The notes beneath the pieces are model-generated. The model worked only from the letters and a program-made list of their open reading frames with translations, had not been told where the DNA came from and searched no databases. A DNA stretch of 64,000 nt from Tridacna crocea (Eukaryota > Mollusca > Bivalvia > Cardiida > Cardiidae): the NCBI GenBank assembly GCA_943736015.1, contig OX031058.1:13293001-13357000 (forward strand). Direction: 5' to 3'. Below, in pieces: positions 30,940 through 41,498 of the stretch (position 1 is the first letter of the stretch; the number at the start of each line of letters is the position of its first letter). The position numbers were made by a program, and so were the translations under genes.

Positions 30940-31015
30940 ACATCTATTGAAAACATCTTTGCAAAAGGAGAAATTGCTCGTAACGAGCAATTTCTACTTT
31001 TGCCACGGTGTTTTA
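30940..31015. mobile_element. Family A core hairpin, CTCG-loop
   Basis: GCAAAAGGAGAAATTGCTCGT / ACGAGCAATTTCTACTTTTGC. Outer arms not recognised. Confidence 0.65.
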
Positions 31016-31127
31016 TTTGGATTTTTGAGTAAAGCCTAAATCAAAAATTATTTTCGTAAGTTAGAGTAGAGTGAGATTTCTAAGACTTATCGAATGGAAA
31101 TTTGTTTTCCTGGTAAATGAACCAACC

Positions 31128-31337
31128 TTAACTCGTCCGCTACTTTCCTAGACTCGATGATCTTTCGCGGATAATGTAGATCAAAATCAGCCTGCACAAA
31201 ACGTGCAGTCTGATCTTTGATATACACTGTCCGATAAAGATATTCTCTTTTTTTTTAAATAAGTCTGATATATTATTTCGGTTGATACTATCGGCTTAGA
31301 AGTTTCATTTAAGTTACTTAGAAGGACAAGGGGTTAA
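31128..31337 (+). mobile_element. Family B MITE, full length
   Basis: TTAACTCGTCCGCTACTTTC to GACAAGGGGTTAA. CCTGCACAAAACGTGCAG core. Confidence 0.75.
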
Positions 31338-31603
31338 GCTATGAAATCTTGTTTGTATTTGATCTATGCACTAAGAACGCGTTTTGGATTAGGGTGGAAT
31401 ATTGCCGATATTAATTATTAGTTAAGCACGTCTACGTTGTTTCTAGAAACTTTTGCTTTCATGTATTATTTTTCTCTTTGTTTGTTTGTTTGGTTTTACA
31501 TGCCGTTTCAAACAATACCTACGTCACAGTCGCCAGACCATTCTCTATTAGAGTTTCTTTTTAAAGACTGATGGCTCAGTACAGAGCAGTACAATACAGA
31601 GCT

Positions 31604-31842
31604 TTAACCTATTACTACACAATCCCTCCCTTTGACGACCCTGGGAAAGAAACCTTTAGAAAATACTATGGGAAAAGGAGAAAATGCTGGTCACCAGCAT
31701 TTTCTCCTTTTCCTACAACGTCTTCTACCCTTCACAAAAAATAAATAAACAGATAGATAAATTTTCCGTTACTTCTTTTTTCTCGTCTGCATATGCTCTC
31801 AATTTGGACAACCTAAATGTATGTCGTTTGGTAATGAGTTAA
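31604..31842 (-). mobile_element. Family A MITE, full length
   Basis: TTAACCTATTACTACAC to TTTGGTAATGAGTTAA. Hairpin ATGCTGGTCACCAGCAT. Confidence 0.85.
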
Positions 31843-31896
31843 GTCTAGGGGTCTCTAATTCGATTCCAATCTCGTTCGATTTTTTTACAACTAATG

Positions 31897-32378
31897 ATAT
31901 AGGGTGTATTACTTTCACCTGTTCTGGCACAATGTTCTGTGTTCTGGAATGCTGTTCTAGAATGTGTGAAAGGAATATTTGAGAATACAATACACAGTTC
32001 CGGATGTATGTTCTGAATGAAGCACGTTCAAAACATGATTCTAAACAAAATCGAAATGAAAGTACATTGGCATGATGGCTGTTGAAAGAGCTACTGTCTT
32101 AGTTGAGGATATAATTGGCTGCATAGAGAGAGTAGCGACAAGTCTAGTACGCCCCTACTTATGGCATTCATATCGTAAAAAGGACAATTTTGCCATGAAG
32201 AATTGTCCGTCTTTCAGCCATCTTGTATCACCTAGCAACCATTCATCAGGTGCACTACACCTCGACTGGATTAGAACAGTCAGAACATGTTCTGAGGAAC
32301 ACGGCACAGTGTTCCGAAATACTCCATTGACCTAGAACATGTTCGGAGTGTTCGGAATAGCGAAAGGAATACGCCCAT
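31897..32378. mobile_element. Possible 480-bp inverted-repeat element
   Basis: GGGTGTATTACTTTCACCTGTT and the inverted end TTCGGAATAGCGAAAGGAAT, ACGCCC match over about 20 bp; ATA flanks both sides. Rich in GTTCTG/GAACA motifs. Confidence 0.4.
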
Positions 32379-32429
32379 AGTCATTACTACAGAGTTTAAT
32401 TCCTCTTGTAACGCTGCACACTTTTATAC

Positions 32430-32831
32430 CTATGCTAATGCGGGATGGCTGCAAATGGCCTGGAAAGAGCAGTGTTGATAAAATGAAAAGAATATGGCAA
32501 AGGTTTTAAACACTAACACTATCAAACAAGCAAAAGGAGTTTCAAAGTCTTTGGTTGCTTTCTTGTCAGTGAAAACATTTTTTAATTCATCGACTGGCCC
32601 GCAACTTGGCCAATCTTTATGATTGACAGTAGGAAATCTATCAAGTATTTGCGCTATGATGTGGACAGTTCCAGGCGGCGGCTCTAACTCTATGTTACCG
32701 TCTCCAGTATAGACATGTTTCTTGTCTCGCTTGTGGGGTGATTTGATTTGTTGTATTATTAATTCAATGGCGTTAAACGCCTTTTTCAACACTATTTCAA
32801 TTATATGGAAGATGTCAGTGATCATAGCCAT
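32430..32831 (-). CDS. Hypothetical 133-codon open frame
   Basis: Among the longest non-repetitive open frames in the window. The predicted protein begins MAMITDIFHIIEIV, has a polar middle (DGNIELEPPPG, FPTVNHKDWPSCGPVDE) and a hydrophobic segment near residues 103-117 (CLIVLVFKTFAIFFSF). I do not recognise it. No convincing splice sites flank it, it has no simple-sequence bias, and a tRNA-derived SINE begins just beyond its 5' end. It could be a lone exon, a decayed gene or a chance frame. Confidence 0.25.
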   Translation of the reverse strand: MAMITDIFHIIEIVLKKAFNAIELIIQQIKSPHKRDKKHVYTGDGNIELEPPPGTVHIIAQILDRFPTVNHKDWPSCGPVDELKNVFTDKKATKDFETPFACLIVLVFKTFAIFFSFYQHCSFQAICSHPALA

Positions 32832-32859
32832 GCCTTTCTAGAGTTTTTGTTACCAATAT

Positions 32860-33060
32860 TTCACATAACATTTTCCCCATGACACGGGTTGCTTTCAGAT
32901 AACCAGCATCAAAACAATGCTCAGCGGTGAGAAAGGAATGCATGTTGTATCAAAAACCATCAACAATTCTCCGAAGGTAAATTGCCGAGCTGTAAATTCG
33001 AACCAACAACACCCTATTCTCTAGTCCTGCAAGCTGCCGACTGTGCTACTGGGGCAGGGT
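32860..33060 (-). repeat. tRNA-derived SINE (K type)
   Basis: Minus strand: TAGCACAGTCGG fits box A TRGCNNAGYNGG exactly (33037-33048) and GGTTCGAATTT is a near box B (32994-33004). The body (CAATGCTCAGCGGTGAGAAAGG) matches 54515-54540. Confidence 0.65.
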
Positions 33061-33129
33061 TGGATGATTCGAAAATTTGTTTCTACTACCTTTACGTTCT
33101 ACTTATCGTTTTAATAAAGCTAAGAAAAA

Positions 33130-33245
33130 GGTGGAGATACGGAAGACAGCAGTGTGGGAGTAGAGCTGCAGCCTCTTACAGCGGGTTCCGCGTTTGAATC
33201 TCGTGATGAGCGAAGCAAACCTTTGAACGCCTCACTTTAAAGTGC
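33130..33245 (+). repeat. tRNA-like SINE fragment
   Basis: GGGAGTAGAGCTGCAGCC then CGCGTTTGAATCTCGTG, a weak box A/B pair. Confidence 0.35.
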
Positions 33246-33309
33246 GAGAACCAAGCCCGTATTCACCAGTTTCATTCCTAGCCTGAAATTAACACAATTT
33301 CTGATTATG

Positions 33310-33440
33310 TGCACGAGGCCCTGGTTGGGCCAGTGATGAGGGGTATTGCTTGTAGTCAAAGGCTCGTGAGTTCGAATATCAGCTCGATCATAGCTCTATC
33401 TGTGAGGTGAAGAAAGTCAATGAAACAGAATTTAATCCTT
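33310..33440 (+). repeat. tRNA-like SINE
   Basis: GGTTGGGCCAGTGATGAGG and GTGAGTTCGAATATCAGC at tRNA-like spacing. Confidence 0.4.
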
Positions 33441-33554
33441 TCTTACTTAGTTCAGAAAATCATGATGTGAAAAAGTTGCCGTTGACTGGGAAAAAGTGTG
33501 ACGTTTCCGTAACGGTTACAGAAACCCCAACAAAGGGCTAGATGAACTGTGGAC

Positions 33555-33645
33555 CGTCATATCGTCAGTTTACTTAAAACAACATCGTAACTACAGCTTG
33601 ACACAAGCTGTAGTTACGAGGTTTTTGAAGTAAACAGACGATATA
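33555..33645. repeat. Family E palindrome
   Basis: CATCGTAACTACAGCTTG / CAAGCTGTAGTTACGAGG with outer ATATCGTCAGTTTACTT / AAGTAAACAGACGATAT. Confidence 0.75.
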
Positions 33646-33926
33646 CCTAAATTCTGTTGGGCGTACACATGTAAACATGTAAACAACAACAAACACCACC
33701 ACCAACAATAACAAGAACAAATCACGTTTGTAGAAAAAGCAAAATTGATCGGGTTTTCCTAGGTTATTTATAGCTTTTAAATGCTTTGATAATTACATGA
33801 CACCGAAAACAGAAAGGAATTTGATGTTTTGGACTAAAACTTGATTTCTCTAAAATTGTGTGAATGACTTTTATGATATTGTTTTGAGATGTTCCAGACC
33901 AGTTTTACAAGATGATAAAATGTTTA

Positions 33927-34151
33927 TTAACCCTTTACCAAACAATCCCTGGTTTTGACCCTGAGATAGAAACCCCTTGAAAACATTGTGGGAAAAGGAG
34001 AAAATGCTGGTTACCAGCATTTTCTCCTTTTCCCACAATGTTTTCTTTCCAGCTGGAAACAAATTTATTTTTTGAGCAACATTTATTTTGTTGTCTGCAA
34101 ATACTTTCAATTTGGACCAGTCTAAAATTTTGTCGTTTGGGAAAGGGTTAA
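33927..34151 (-). mobile_element. Family A MITE, first of a four-element chain
   Basis: TTAACCCTTTACCAAACAATC to TTTGGGAAAGGGTTAA. Perfect hairpin. The last TTAA is shared with the next B. Confidence 0.88.
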
Positions 34152-34328
34152 CTCCTCAGCTTCTAAGTGCGACTTTTAAATGTGCCTTTCAGTACAGTTA
34201 AGATCAAGATAAGACTGCACAGAACGTGTAATCTGATCTTGGACCTAAACTAATTGATACTGTGAGATCTTTCCGATGAATTGAACTTGAAATCTGTCGT
34301 ATTTCGGCTTAAAATTCTCAGGTAATTA
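34148..34328 (+). mobile_element. Family B MITE, decayed, chain member 2
   Basis: TTAACTCCTCAGCTTCTAAGTGCGAC, AGATCAAGATAAGACTGCAC, GTGTAATCTGATCTTGG. Ends CAGGTAATTAA. Confidence 0.65.
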
Positions 34329-34530
34329 ACCTATAGGCTGCTAAGCGCGACTCACTGACCTTTTGCGGACCGTGTAGATCCAAGATCAGACTGCAGATTC
34401 TGTGCACAGAACGTCCAGTCTGATCTTGGATGTACACTGTCCGAAAAGAATTTTCTTCTCTCCAAAAATTAATTTGATATATCATTATAGTGGTTTTAAT
34501 CATAAAAGTTTCATGTATTTAGTGGTTTAA
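34325..34530 (+). mobile_element. Family B MITE, chain member 3
   Basis: TTAACCTATAGGCTGCTAAG to TATTTAGTGGTTTAA. The centre holds a small extra inverted insert, ATTCTGTGCACAGAAC. Confidence 0.8.
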
Positions 34531-34734
34531 CCCTTTACCAAACAACCACAGGATCTTACGAACACGCCTTCTGAAAACATTGTGGGGAAATGTAACCAGC
34601 ATTTTCTCCTTTTCCCACATGTTTTCTATTCTCCTAAAGACACGTTTCACTTTGTTTTGTCGCGTTTATTTTGTCGTGTGCAAATGCTTTCAATTTGGAC
34701 AAGTCTGAAATTTTGTTGTATGGTAAAGAGTTAA
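34527..34734 (-). mobile_element. Family A MITE, chain member 4, one arm deleted
   Basis: TTAACCCTTTACCAAACAACC to TATGGTAAAGAGTTAA. The left stem is shortened (GTGGGGAAATGTAACC), so the hairpin cannot fold fully. Confidence 0.8.
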
Positions 34735-34849
34735 CTTTTTCGGCGTTTAATAATTATCAATCATAACCTCAATCTCCGTCAAAGACTGAATGTACAATCC
34801 ACCGAGGGTTAGGAGAGTAAGTGGAACATAGAACAGAGGTCCAGATAGA

Positions 34850-34960
34850 GGGAGTGATTCAGATTTCAAAATTAAAAATAGTAATTAATCACCACATAAT
34901 CCTATGTTATGGGTCCTCATTAGAATCATCTCATCGAAACGACCCGGGTCCGTATTCACC
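34850..34960. repeat. Family R arm, joined to J
   Basis: CCTATGTTATGGGTCCTCATT, then ATCATCTCATCGAAACGAC, matches 16050-16100, then passes directly into J. Confidence 0.5.
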
Positions 34961-35150
34961 AACCATTCTTTAGAATATTCTTAGCCTTATTCTTCAGATT
35001 TTCGTCAATGTGAAAGAAACGTAACTTCTGATTGGCTAAACTATTTGGTTTAGCCAATCAGAAGTTCTGTTGCTTCCATAATTAGATAATCTTGAAGAAT
35101 AAGACAAAGAACGTTCTTTAGAATGCTTGTTGAACACGGACCCAGATGGT
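34950..35150. repeat. Family J palindrome
   Basis: GGGTCCGTATTCACCAACC with the inverted GCTTGTTGAACACGGACCC; centre CTTCTGATTGGCTAAAC / GTTTAGCCAATCAGAAG. Confidence 0.78.
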
Positions 35151-35196
35151 ACTTCTTTAAATTTTAAGTTAGAATATAGACTGCTTTGATTTCCCT

Positions 35197-35425
35197 TTAA
35201 CCCTTTACCACAAATTCCCTACTTCTGACGCCCCTGAGAAAGAAACCTTCACAAAACATTGTGGGAAAAGGAGAAAATGCTGGTATCCAGCATTTTCTCC
35301 TTTTCCCACAATGTTTTCTACCCTTCACAAAACGAATTTCAAATTTTCAGTCACTTTTATTTTGTCGTCTGCAAATGCTTTCAATTTGGACCAGTCTAAA
35401 ATATTGTCGTTTGGTAATAGGTTAA
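35197..35425 (-). mobile_element. Family A MITE, full length
   Basis: TTAACCCTTTACCACAAATTC to TTGGTAATAGGTTAA. Tip GCTGGTATCCAGC. Confidence 0.87.
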
Positions 35426-35562
35426 GCACCAGAAAGTGCAGCTTGATCTTGGATGAATACCGCCCACTTGTCTATAGTCTATAACATAAAAGATCAGAGT
35501 AAGATTCGATCGATTGCATTTCTAGCTATCGCAAGGAAATCGGGCTTATACATGTAGTATAT

Positions 35563-36140
35563 ATGGCACCGAAAGAGTTTGATTTAAAGGTGGCCCTTCA
35601 GAATTTGGGACGAAAATTTTACAAAAATACAAAAGTATCATCTTTATACTCCCAAAGCCTTATAATCGTCATTAATAAAACCCCAGTAGTCGAAAACCAT
35701 CCGACAACACGAGAAATTAGAGATTTACTACGGCCAAGGTCGACATCGACGGGAAACACGTTCTATTTTTACATGAACAACTCGCTCATTTACATACTGG
35801 AAATAAACGGACGAAGCTTCAAACATAGCGTCCGAAGAAGATATTATGAAAAATAATTACATGTTTGTTATGTAATGGAATTTAAGCGTCATTAGTCACG
35901 TGCCAGTCACTCAACATTCCCACAATGCATTTTTTTTATTTTTGGCGCGAAATCTAAAAATAGCTTAAGAGGCTACGTAGCCTTTTAAGGGAATACCATC
36001 AAAAAATTTTTTTTTGGTAATTCTATGATTCTTAATTATTGATGATTTGTATTGTTTTTTCATATAAATTTCAGTGATATATATATTTTTTGATTTGGTG
36101 TGATGTAAAATTTCTAAGAACCCACCTTTAAACCCACTAG
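35563..36140 (+). repeat. Family P element, copy 3, with a 97-codon frame
   Basis: The open frame 35563-35856 encodes LGRKFYKNTKVSSLYSQSL and KTPVVENHPTTREIRDLL as in copy 2, then ends YYEK. The A/T-rich 3' half follows (GCGCGAAATCTAAAAATAGC, ATATATATATTTTTTGATTT) and ends CCACCTTTAA. Its upstream sequence differs from copy 2, so copies start at different points, as 5'-truncated retrotransposed copies would. Confidence 0.65.
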
Positions 36141-36740
36141 TAAAGTGAAAACAAGGAGGAAAAAAATAAATAAAAGAACATCATCAGATGGCTAAGAAAA
36201 TTATGAGGAATAAACCAGGTATTACGAGCTCGTAAACCCTAATGCATTTTGATAACCTATATCAAAAGAGAACTTTCAAAAGTTTGTTTCTGAAGTTAAT
36301 GAATTAAATTTTGGCGGAGTACTTTTTTTTTTCAACGATTACTCATGTATATATCATATAATGGACTGCAACACGCAAAAAGGGGCATTCGGACAATATT
36401 TCTTATTTCAATGCTCTTTTTTTTTCTCTCTCTCTTTTATCAATAATTACTTAAACAAGATTCAGCTGCTGATTTATAACAAATATCCCAGGATAGTATC
36501 CGAGCGATCCGAAGACTACAACACGAAACTAGCCATAAACTGTAGTTTTTAAATACGTTTTAAAAATTATGTTTTATGGTAAAATCCGCAACTGAATTTT
36601 ACCACTTATGTAGAATATGTAGAATATTTTATGCATTGTTTTTATGATAGTCTCTTATAATTCTATATAGAATGGTCATGTACATGTAGTTCCATGTCTT
36701 TTATATCAGTTGTAAATATTGTTGTACATTAATGAGACTC
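36141..36740. other. No recognised gene or repeat
   Basis: A/T-rich with no supported feature. Confidence 0.35.
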
Positions 36741-36754
36741 TAATAAAGATTATT

Positions 36755-36992
36755 ATTATGTGGAAAGTGTCGTTTCGAATCAGCCTGTGCAGTCCGCGCA
36801 GACTAATCCGAAACGATACTTTCCGCTTTGATGTAGTTTTCTGTTTCGTGCAAGTGTATTGTAGCACACAATCTAATGCAGTCGTAAAGTGCCGTCTCGG
36901 ATTAGCCTGCGCGGACTGCGCAGGCTGATCCGAGACGACACTTTACGCAAATGTACCGTATCCTTTTCCTGTGTTGCAAGCCAATCATCTTA
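36755..36992. mobile_element. Family D double-hairpin MITE
   Basis: Two CAGCCTG...CAGGCTG-type hairpins (36775-36815, 36893-36940) joined by GATGTAGTTTTCTGTTTCGT and ACACAATCTAATGCAG. Ends CTGTGTTGCAAGCC. Confidence 0.75.
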
Positions 36993-37326
36993 CGGTGCAG
37001 ATTTGCATCTCTTTTCTTTTTTAACGAAGACCTGTAATTATCTTTTATGTTCGTGCTTAAATCGCACTTACGTCGGGATTTTGTTCTTTATGACTTTGAT
37101 ATGAAAATGATTAAAGATAAATCAGATAAAACGCTACAAATGTTGGAAGGTTTGTAATTAATACTCGCTCCAGATTTGAAAGCACAAAGTAGCTCCGCTT
37201 TGTGTGTAATCATCCCCCCACCAACTCATTTCCCGTTGAAGGCTTATATTTTTAAATACATGTTTTCTTTTTTCAAATTTGCTTGTTTAAAATGTTTTAA
37301 GCCAAATAAAAGTTTATGAAGCTATC

Positions 37327-37554
37327 TTAACCCTTTACAAGACGACAAAATTTTAGAATCGTCGAAATTGAAAGCATTTGCAGACGACAACTTCAGTTTG
37401 ACTCAAATGCTGCGATATTTCTTTAATATTCTAGAAGATATTGTGTGAAAAGAGAAATTGCTGGTTACCAGCATTTTCTCCTTTTTCCACAATGTTTTCA
37501 AAAGGCATCTTTCCAAGGCTCGTTAAAATTCGGCATTGATCGGTAACAGATTAA
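37327..37554 (+). mobile_element. Family A MITE, full length
   Basis: TTAACCCTTTACAAGACGAC to CGGTAACAGATTAA. One stem arm is shortened (GTGAAAAGAGAAATTGCTGG). Confidence 0.82.
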
Positions 37555-37784
37555 AGATATGAACCGGTATATTCACTTTTTGTCATCATTTCTTTTATCT
37601 TTTCCACGCTATGGGCAAAACCAGGGATAACCAGATTTTTTTCCCTATTCAAAAAAGTAAAAAGTTTTTATTCTTCTAGAAATAGTTCTCAGTTTTCGTG
37701 TCACTTTTAATTCTTTTCATAACATAATCTCCTTCTTTTCGGTGTAATGTACCCAGCACGAATTTTCTGACCTTATACATGTTG

Positions 37785-38940
37785 TGTGACGCCATTTTTC
37801 TCGACGTCATTTTGTACATATGCATGTACGAGTATTTCATAGAAGCGAATAGGTTTTATGGATATATGATTTTGCATCTTCTAGTCTATCATTAAATTTT
37901 GTGAACCATCGTTATCTCCCCGGTCTCACAGAGCCCGAATTCCCCCAAAATCGTAGTTCTTCGGGAGGCAGCGGTTTTTCCCGAATCACTACGAAAAAAA
38001 GAACTGTTCATTGGACCGTCAGGGCTTCATTTCCCGAAGAACAACGATTATTTTGCAACGTACTACAATATACATTTCATTATGATTCACTGCGCTTTCA
38101 CACCGATTATCTCCCAAAGTATGCCGAATTTAAGACCCCAGGTACTACGAAGATTCCCGATCTACACCGACTGTCCCGGTTTCTATGTTCAAAGCACTTC
38201 AATGTAAAATGAACTACGACGAACTACACTGACAGCTTCGGATCTACGACGAGTTTCAAATCTTCTCCAAGAATTTATTCCCGAATTTGAATAAACGACT
38301 CAACCAAGTATATAAATTCTTTAAATTTCAGTTGATAATCAGTCATTCTAAACCTTTCTTTTAAAGTGACAACGTGTCAACCACATCTGAAGAAGTCAGC
38401 ATTGCTATCTTGTGCTACATCACCATCGAAATCTAGAAAAGGGAAATGCCATGGCTGAAGTCTTGTTTGGAGACAGTAGCGGCTTGTATACGAATGGCAC
38501 CGGCTACAGCTAAAGGACAAGACACTAAGGCGGTGGGGAGGGGGTGCAACCTTAACTTGCCAAAGACATCAGCAAGAACATCAGACAGTATCATCCGCTG
38601 ATGGAACCAAAGGAAATATGCGGAAATATTAGGGCTCGTTTTTTTTACCAGAAAAACCATCAGTTGACTGCTACGAAGTACACCGAAACACTAGGACGTA
38701 GGATGAGGTACCCTGAAATGCGCCAAGACACGCTGACGTCTGGTCAATTCGGGTCGACTTATGAATTCGGGGAAAAATGCGCATGTTGAAATAGTTCTTC
38801 TGAAGTGTTTTTCAGCGCGAAATGACGCCAATTTGATTCCCGAAGCTCTATGAATCTCTCAAAGCTAGCCGAATTCACCGCGAACACAACATCAAATGCA
38901 GGATCGATTTGGGGTCTGTGGGACTGCATGGGGTTATATT
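37785..38940. mobile_element. Possible L-related element (U)
   Basis: CGAA/CCCGA-rich like L. The right end, ATTTGGGGTCTGTGGGACTGCAT, resembles L's inverted end, and TTCTTTAAATTTCAGTTGAT resembles L at 3520. The left end is not defined. Its 103-codon frame (37901-38212) has no recognisable domain. Confidence 0.35.
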
Positions 38941-38959
38941 ATAAAAGAAATCGAGCTTG

Positions 38960-39840
38960 GAGCTGGCGTTTGAGATAAAATATTATTAATCTCTTCAAAA
39001 GAAATGTTATTAAGCTCGCGCCAAAGGCTCGCTTAATAACATTTTCCCTACACTCGTTTAATAGATTCTTTTATCATGTAACTCCCCTTGTTTTCAATGT
39101 GATTCAGCCATTACGAATTTTCTTGTCTCACACATGTGTATGATATGAAAATAGTGCTGTATTTGGTCAATACTCTGTAATTATACACTTCATTTCTAAA
39201 ATAATGCTGACCTAGGTTTCTGAAGGAAATTAGCGGTCAAAGTTCATATCATGATAAAGTTGGTAATTTAATTACTGTTACACTCAAACAAAAATCAATA
39301 TTATGCAAGTTTCTTCGGAATTATTTTCGTTTGTAACGTAGGCCTACCTGTCAAAGTAAGTGCACAGGCTTCATGTAAATTTCATTACACATGATATATG
39401 TATGCCTCTGGTTTAACACATTTTAGACTATAATTCCTGTAAATCAGTAATGTGACAAAAAGAATGTGACACTCGTTGGCTTTTGAGGTAAAAATGTATT
39501 TAACTCGTCCACAAAAATGTTATTAAGCTCGCCATAGGCTCGCTTAACCCATTACCACACAATCCCTACTTTTGACGCCCCTGAGAAAGAAGCCTCTTGA
39601 AAACACTGTGGGAAAAGGAGAAAATGCTGGTAACCAGCATTTTCTCCTTTTCCCACACTGTTTTCTATCTTTCCCAGAACAAATTTCAATTTTTCAGTCA
39701 CCTTTATTTTGTCGTCTGCAAATGCTTTCAATTTGGACCAGTCTAAATTTTTCTCGTGTGGTAATGGGTTAATAACATTTCTGTAGACTCGTTATATAGA
39801 TTTTTATCTCAAAAACCAACTCATGTCAGATCCTATATAT
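38960..39840. repeat. Family Q fold-back element, copy 2, containing an A insertion
   Basis: Hairpins at both ends: ATGTTATTAAGCTCGCGCC...GGCTCGCTTAATAAC at 39005-39045, and the same split by family A at 39544-39772. The body is inverted relative to 19470-20110. Confidence 0.7.
39544..39772 (-). mobile_element. Family A MITE inserted in Q, TTAA duplicated
   Basis: GGCTCGC|TTAA...TTAA|TAACATTT. The uninterrupted sequence GGCTCGCTTAATAACATTTT exists at 39029-39048, giving a paralogous empty site. Outer stem ACACTGTGGG / CCCACACTGT. Confidence 0.92.
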
Positions 39841-39848
39841 CCCAAACA

Positions 39849-39910
39849 CCAACTCTAAGCAAATGATTTCAGTTTGGGTAAGCCTGAAATTTTGTCGTGA
39901 ATTAAGCACA
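39849..39910. mobile_element. Family A end fragment
   Basis: GCAAATGATTTCAGTTTGGGTAAGCCTGAAATTTTGTCGTG, then TTAAG. The hairpin is absent. Confidence 0.5.
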
Positions 39911-40394
39911 ACTGATCGTACTAGGCATTTTACGACTAAAATTCTTACAAAAAGTCGAAGCAACACTATGTTTTTGTTGATGGACAACATGAACAACTGG
40001 GGAAATCCATTAGACTTGGACAAGGAAATAAATAGCAAATAAAACCTGCGACGTTAAAACAACTTTCCTAATATAGCCTCGGAAGGTGTTGACAAAGCAT
40101 GTATTGAAGCCGTTACAGCGATGTTTGGGAAAGGTTATTTACACTGTATCCTTCCGCGTTATGCTATTGATGCATTTATTTTGTTTCAAGACGAAGAGAT
40201 CAGCATGCACATCCGTGCAGTCTGGTCCTTGTCTGTACCATCCTCTTTGCTATGAATGGCTTCAATCAGAAAATGGCCGACAGCTTCAATTCTTATAAAA
40301 TATATCGTGGTGATATTCTACAATATAGATTTGGTTAAACTAGCGTCAGAATAGAAATATATCTAGAAAGTGGAAAGGAGATTTTACTGCATTT

Positions 40395-40535
40395 GTAAAA
40401 AGGTATCGACTCATGTCATTTTGATCAGTCTGCCCAGGCTAACATGTGTTCTTTTTGCTATTTGCAAAGTTTCTGCACGTTCAAGGACCATTTTACCATA
40501 CGATTCAGTCGGTTGTTAGAGAAAGCACTGCTCAG
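40395..40535. repeat. Family C fold-back, decayed
   Basis: GGTATCGACTCATGTCA, CAGTCTGCCCAGGCTAACATG, TTCAAGGACCATTTTACCAT. Confidence 0.5.
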
Positions 40536-40539
40536 ATAT

Positions 40540-40772
40540 GGCTTGCAACATGCGAAAAGGGATATTCAGGCATTTGCGTAAAGTGTCGTTTCGGATTAGC
40601 CTGCGCAGTCAGCGCAGGCTAATCCGAAACGGCACTTTACGACTACATTAGATTTTGTGCCACTGTAGACTTGTGCAAAACAGAAAATTACATAAAAATC
40701 TGAAAGTGTGGTTTCGGATTGGCCTGAGTGGACTGTGGAGGATGTCTGAATCTCCTTTTCCCGCGTTGCAAG
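40540..40772. mobile_element. Family D double-hairpin MITE
   Basis: GGCTTGCAACATGCGAAAAG at the left and the inverted GCGTTGCAAGCC at the right. First hairpin TTAGCCTGCGCAGTCAGCGCAGGCTAA. Confidence 0.75.
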
Positions 40773-41249
40773 CCATATTGTAAACATATCCCATTGCCAA
40801 CACATGTCACTCTATATATAGATGTAGTGCTAATGAAGGACAGTGAAATAATTTAAGCAGAATAGGCAAAGGAAAATATTTTTTGACCATATAGAATACA
40901 AGAGATTAACAAGAGTCTATTCTGGTGATATTTGCGAGTCGAAATTCGGATATTTCAAAGGAATACTCGGTGGAAGAGTTCACCGTTCAGCTGTATCGAT
41001 GCCCGCGCATCTGAATCGCGGTAAAAAAAATAATTCAACAGTCTAACTCGATGGCGTCAACTGAGCGTAGTCCGTCTTTGAAATGAGAGATTGTCAAAGA
41101 AAGTGAGCTCGTTTTCTGCAGTAACTCGGTGGCATCAGCCCACTTCGTCCTCCATATAGATGAGGGATTATAAAAAACGAAATAGCTTTGTTCTGTAGTT
41201 TTCCATAAGTACACATGACGTTCTGGAACATTCATACGATACAGATATA

Positions 41250-41400
41250 TATAGGATCAGACATTATTAGATCTATTTTATTGGAACGAGTCTAGGGAAA
41301 ATGTTATTTAAAAAGCCTCCGTCGAGCTTAATGATTTTTTTTTTCTTTACGAGCTTTATAGATTTTTTAACGCCGATATATGTCAGATTCTTCTTATCAC
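41250..41400. repeat. Family Q fragment
   Basis: ACGAGTCTAGGGAAAATGTTATT, CGTCGAGCTTAATG and CGATATATGTCAGATTC match Q arms. Confidence 0.55.
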
Positions 41401-41498
41401 ATAATGATATTTCACAAATTATAGATCAGAAGATCCAAAACCATCTAGATCTGTAGATGAACCAACATTAATTTTTATATAGAGGATATTTGTTTTTT

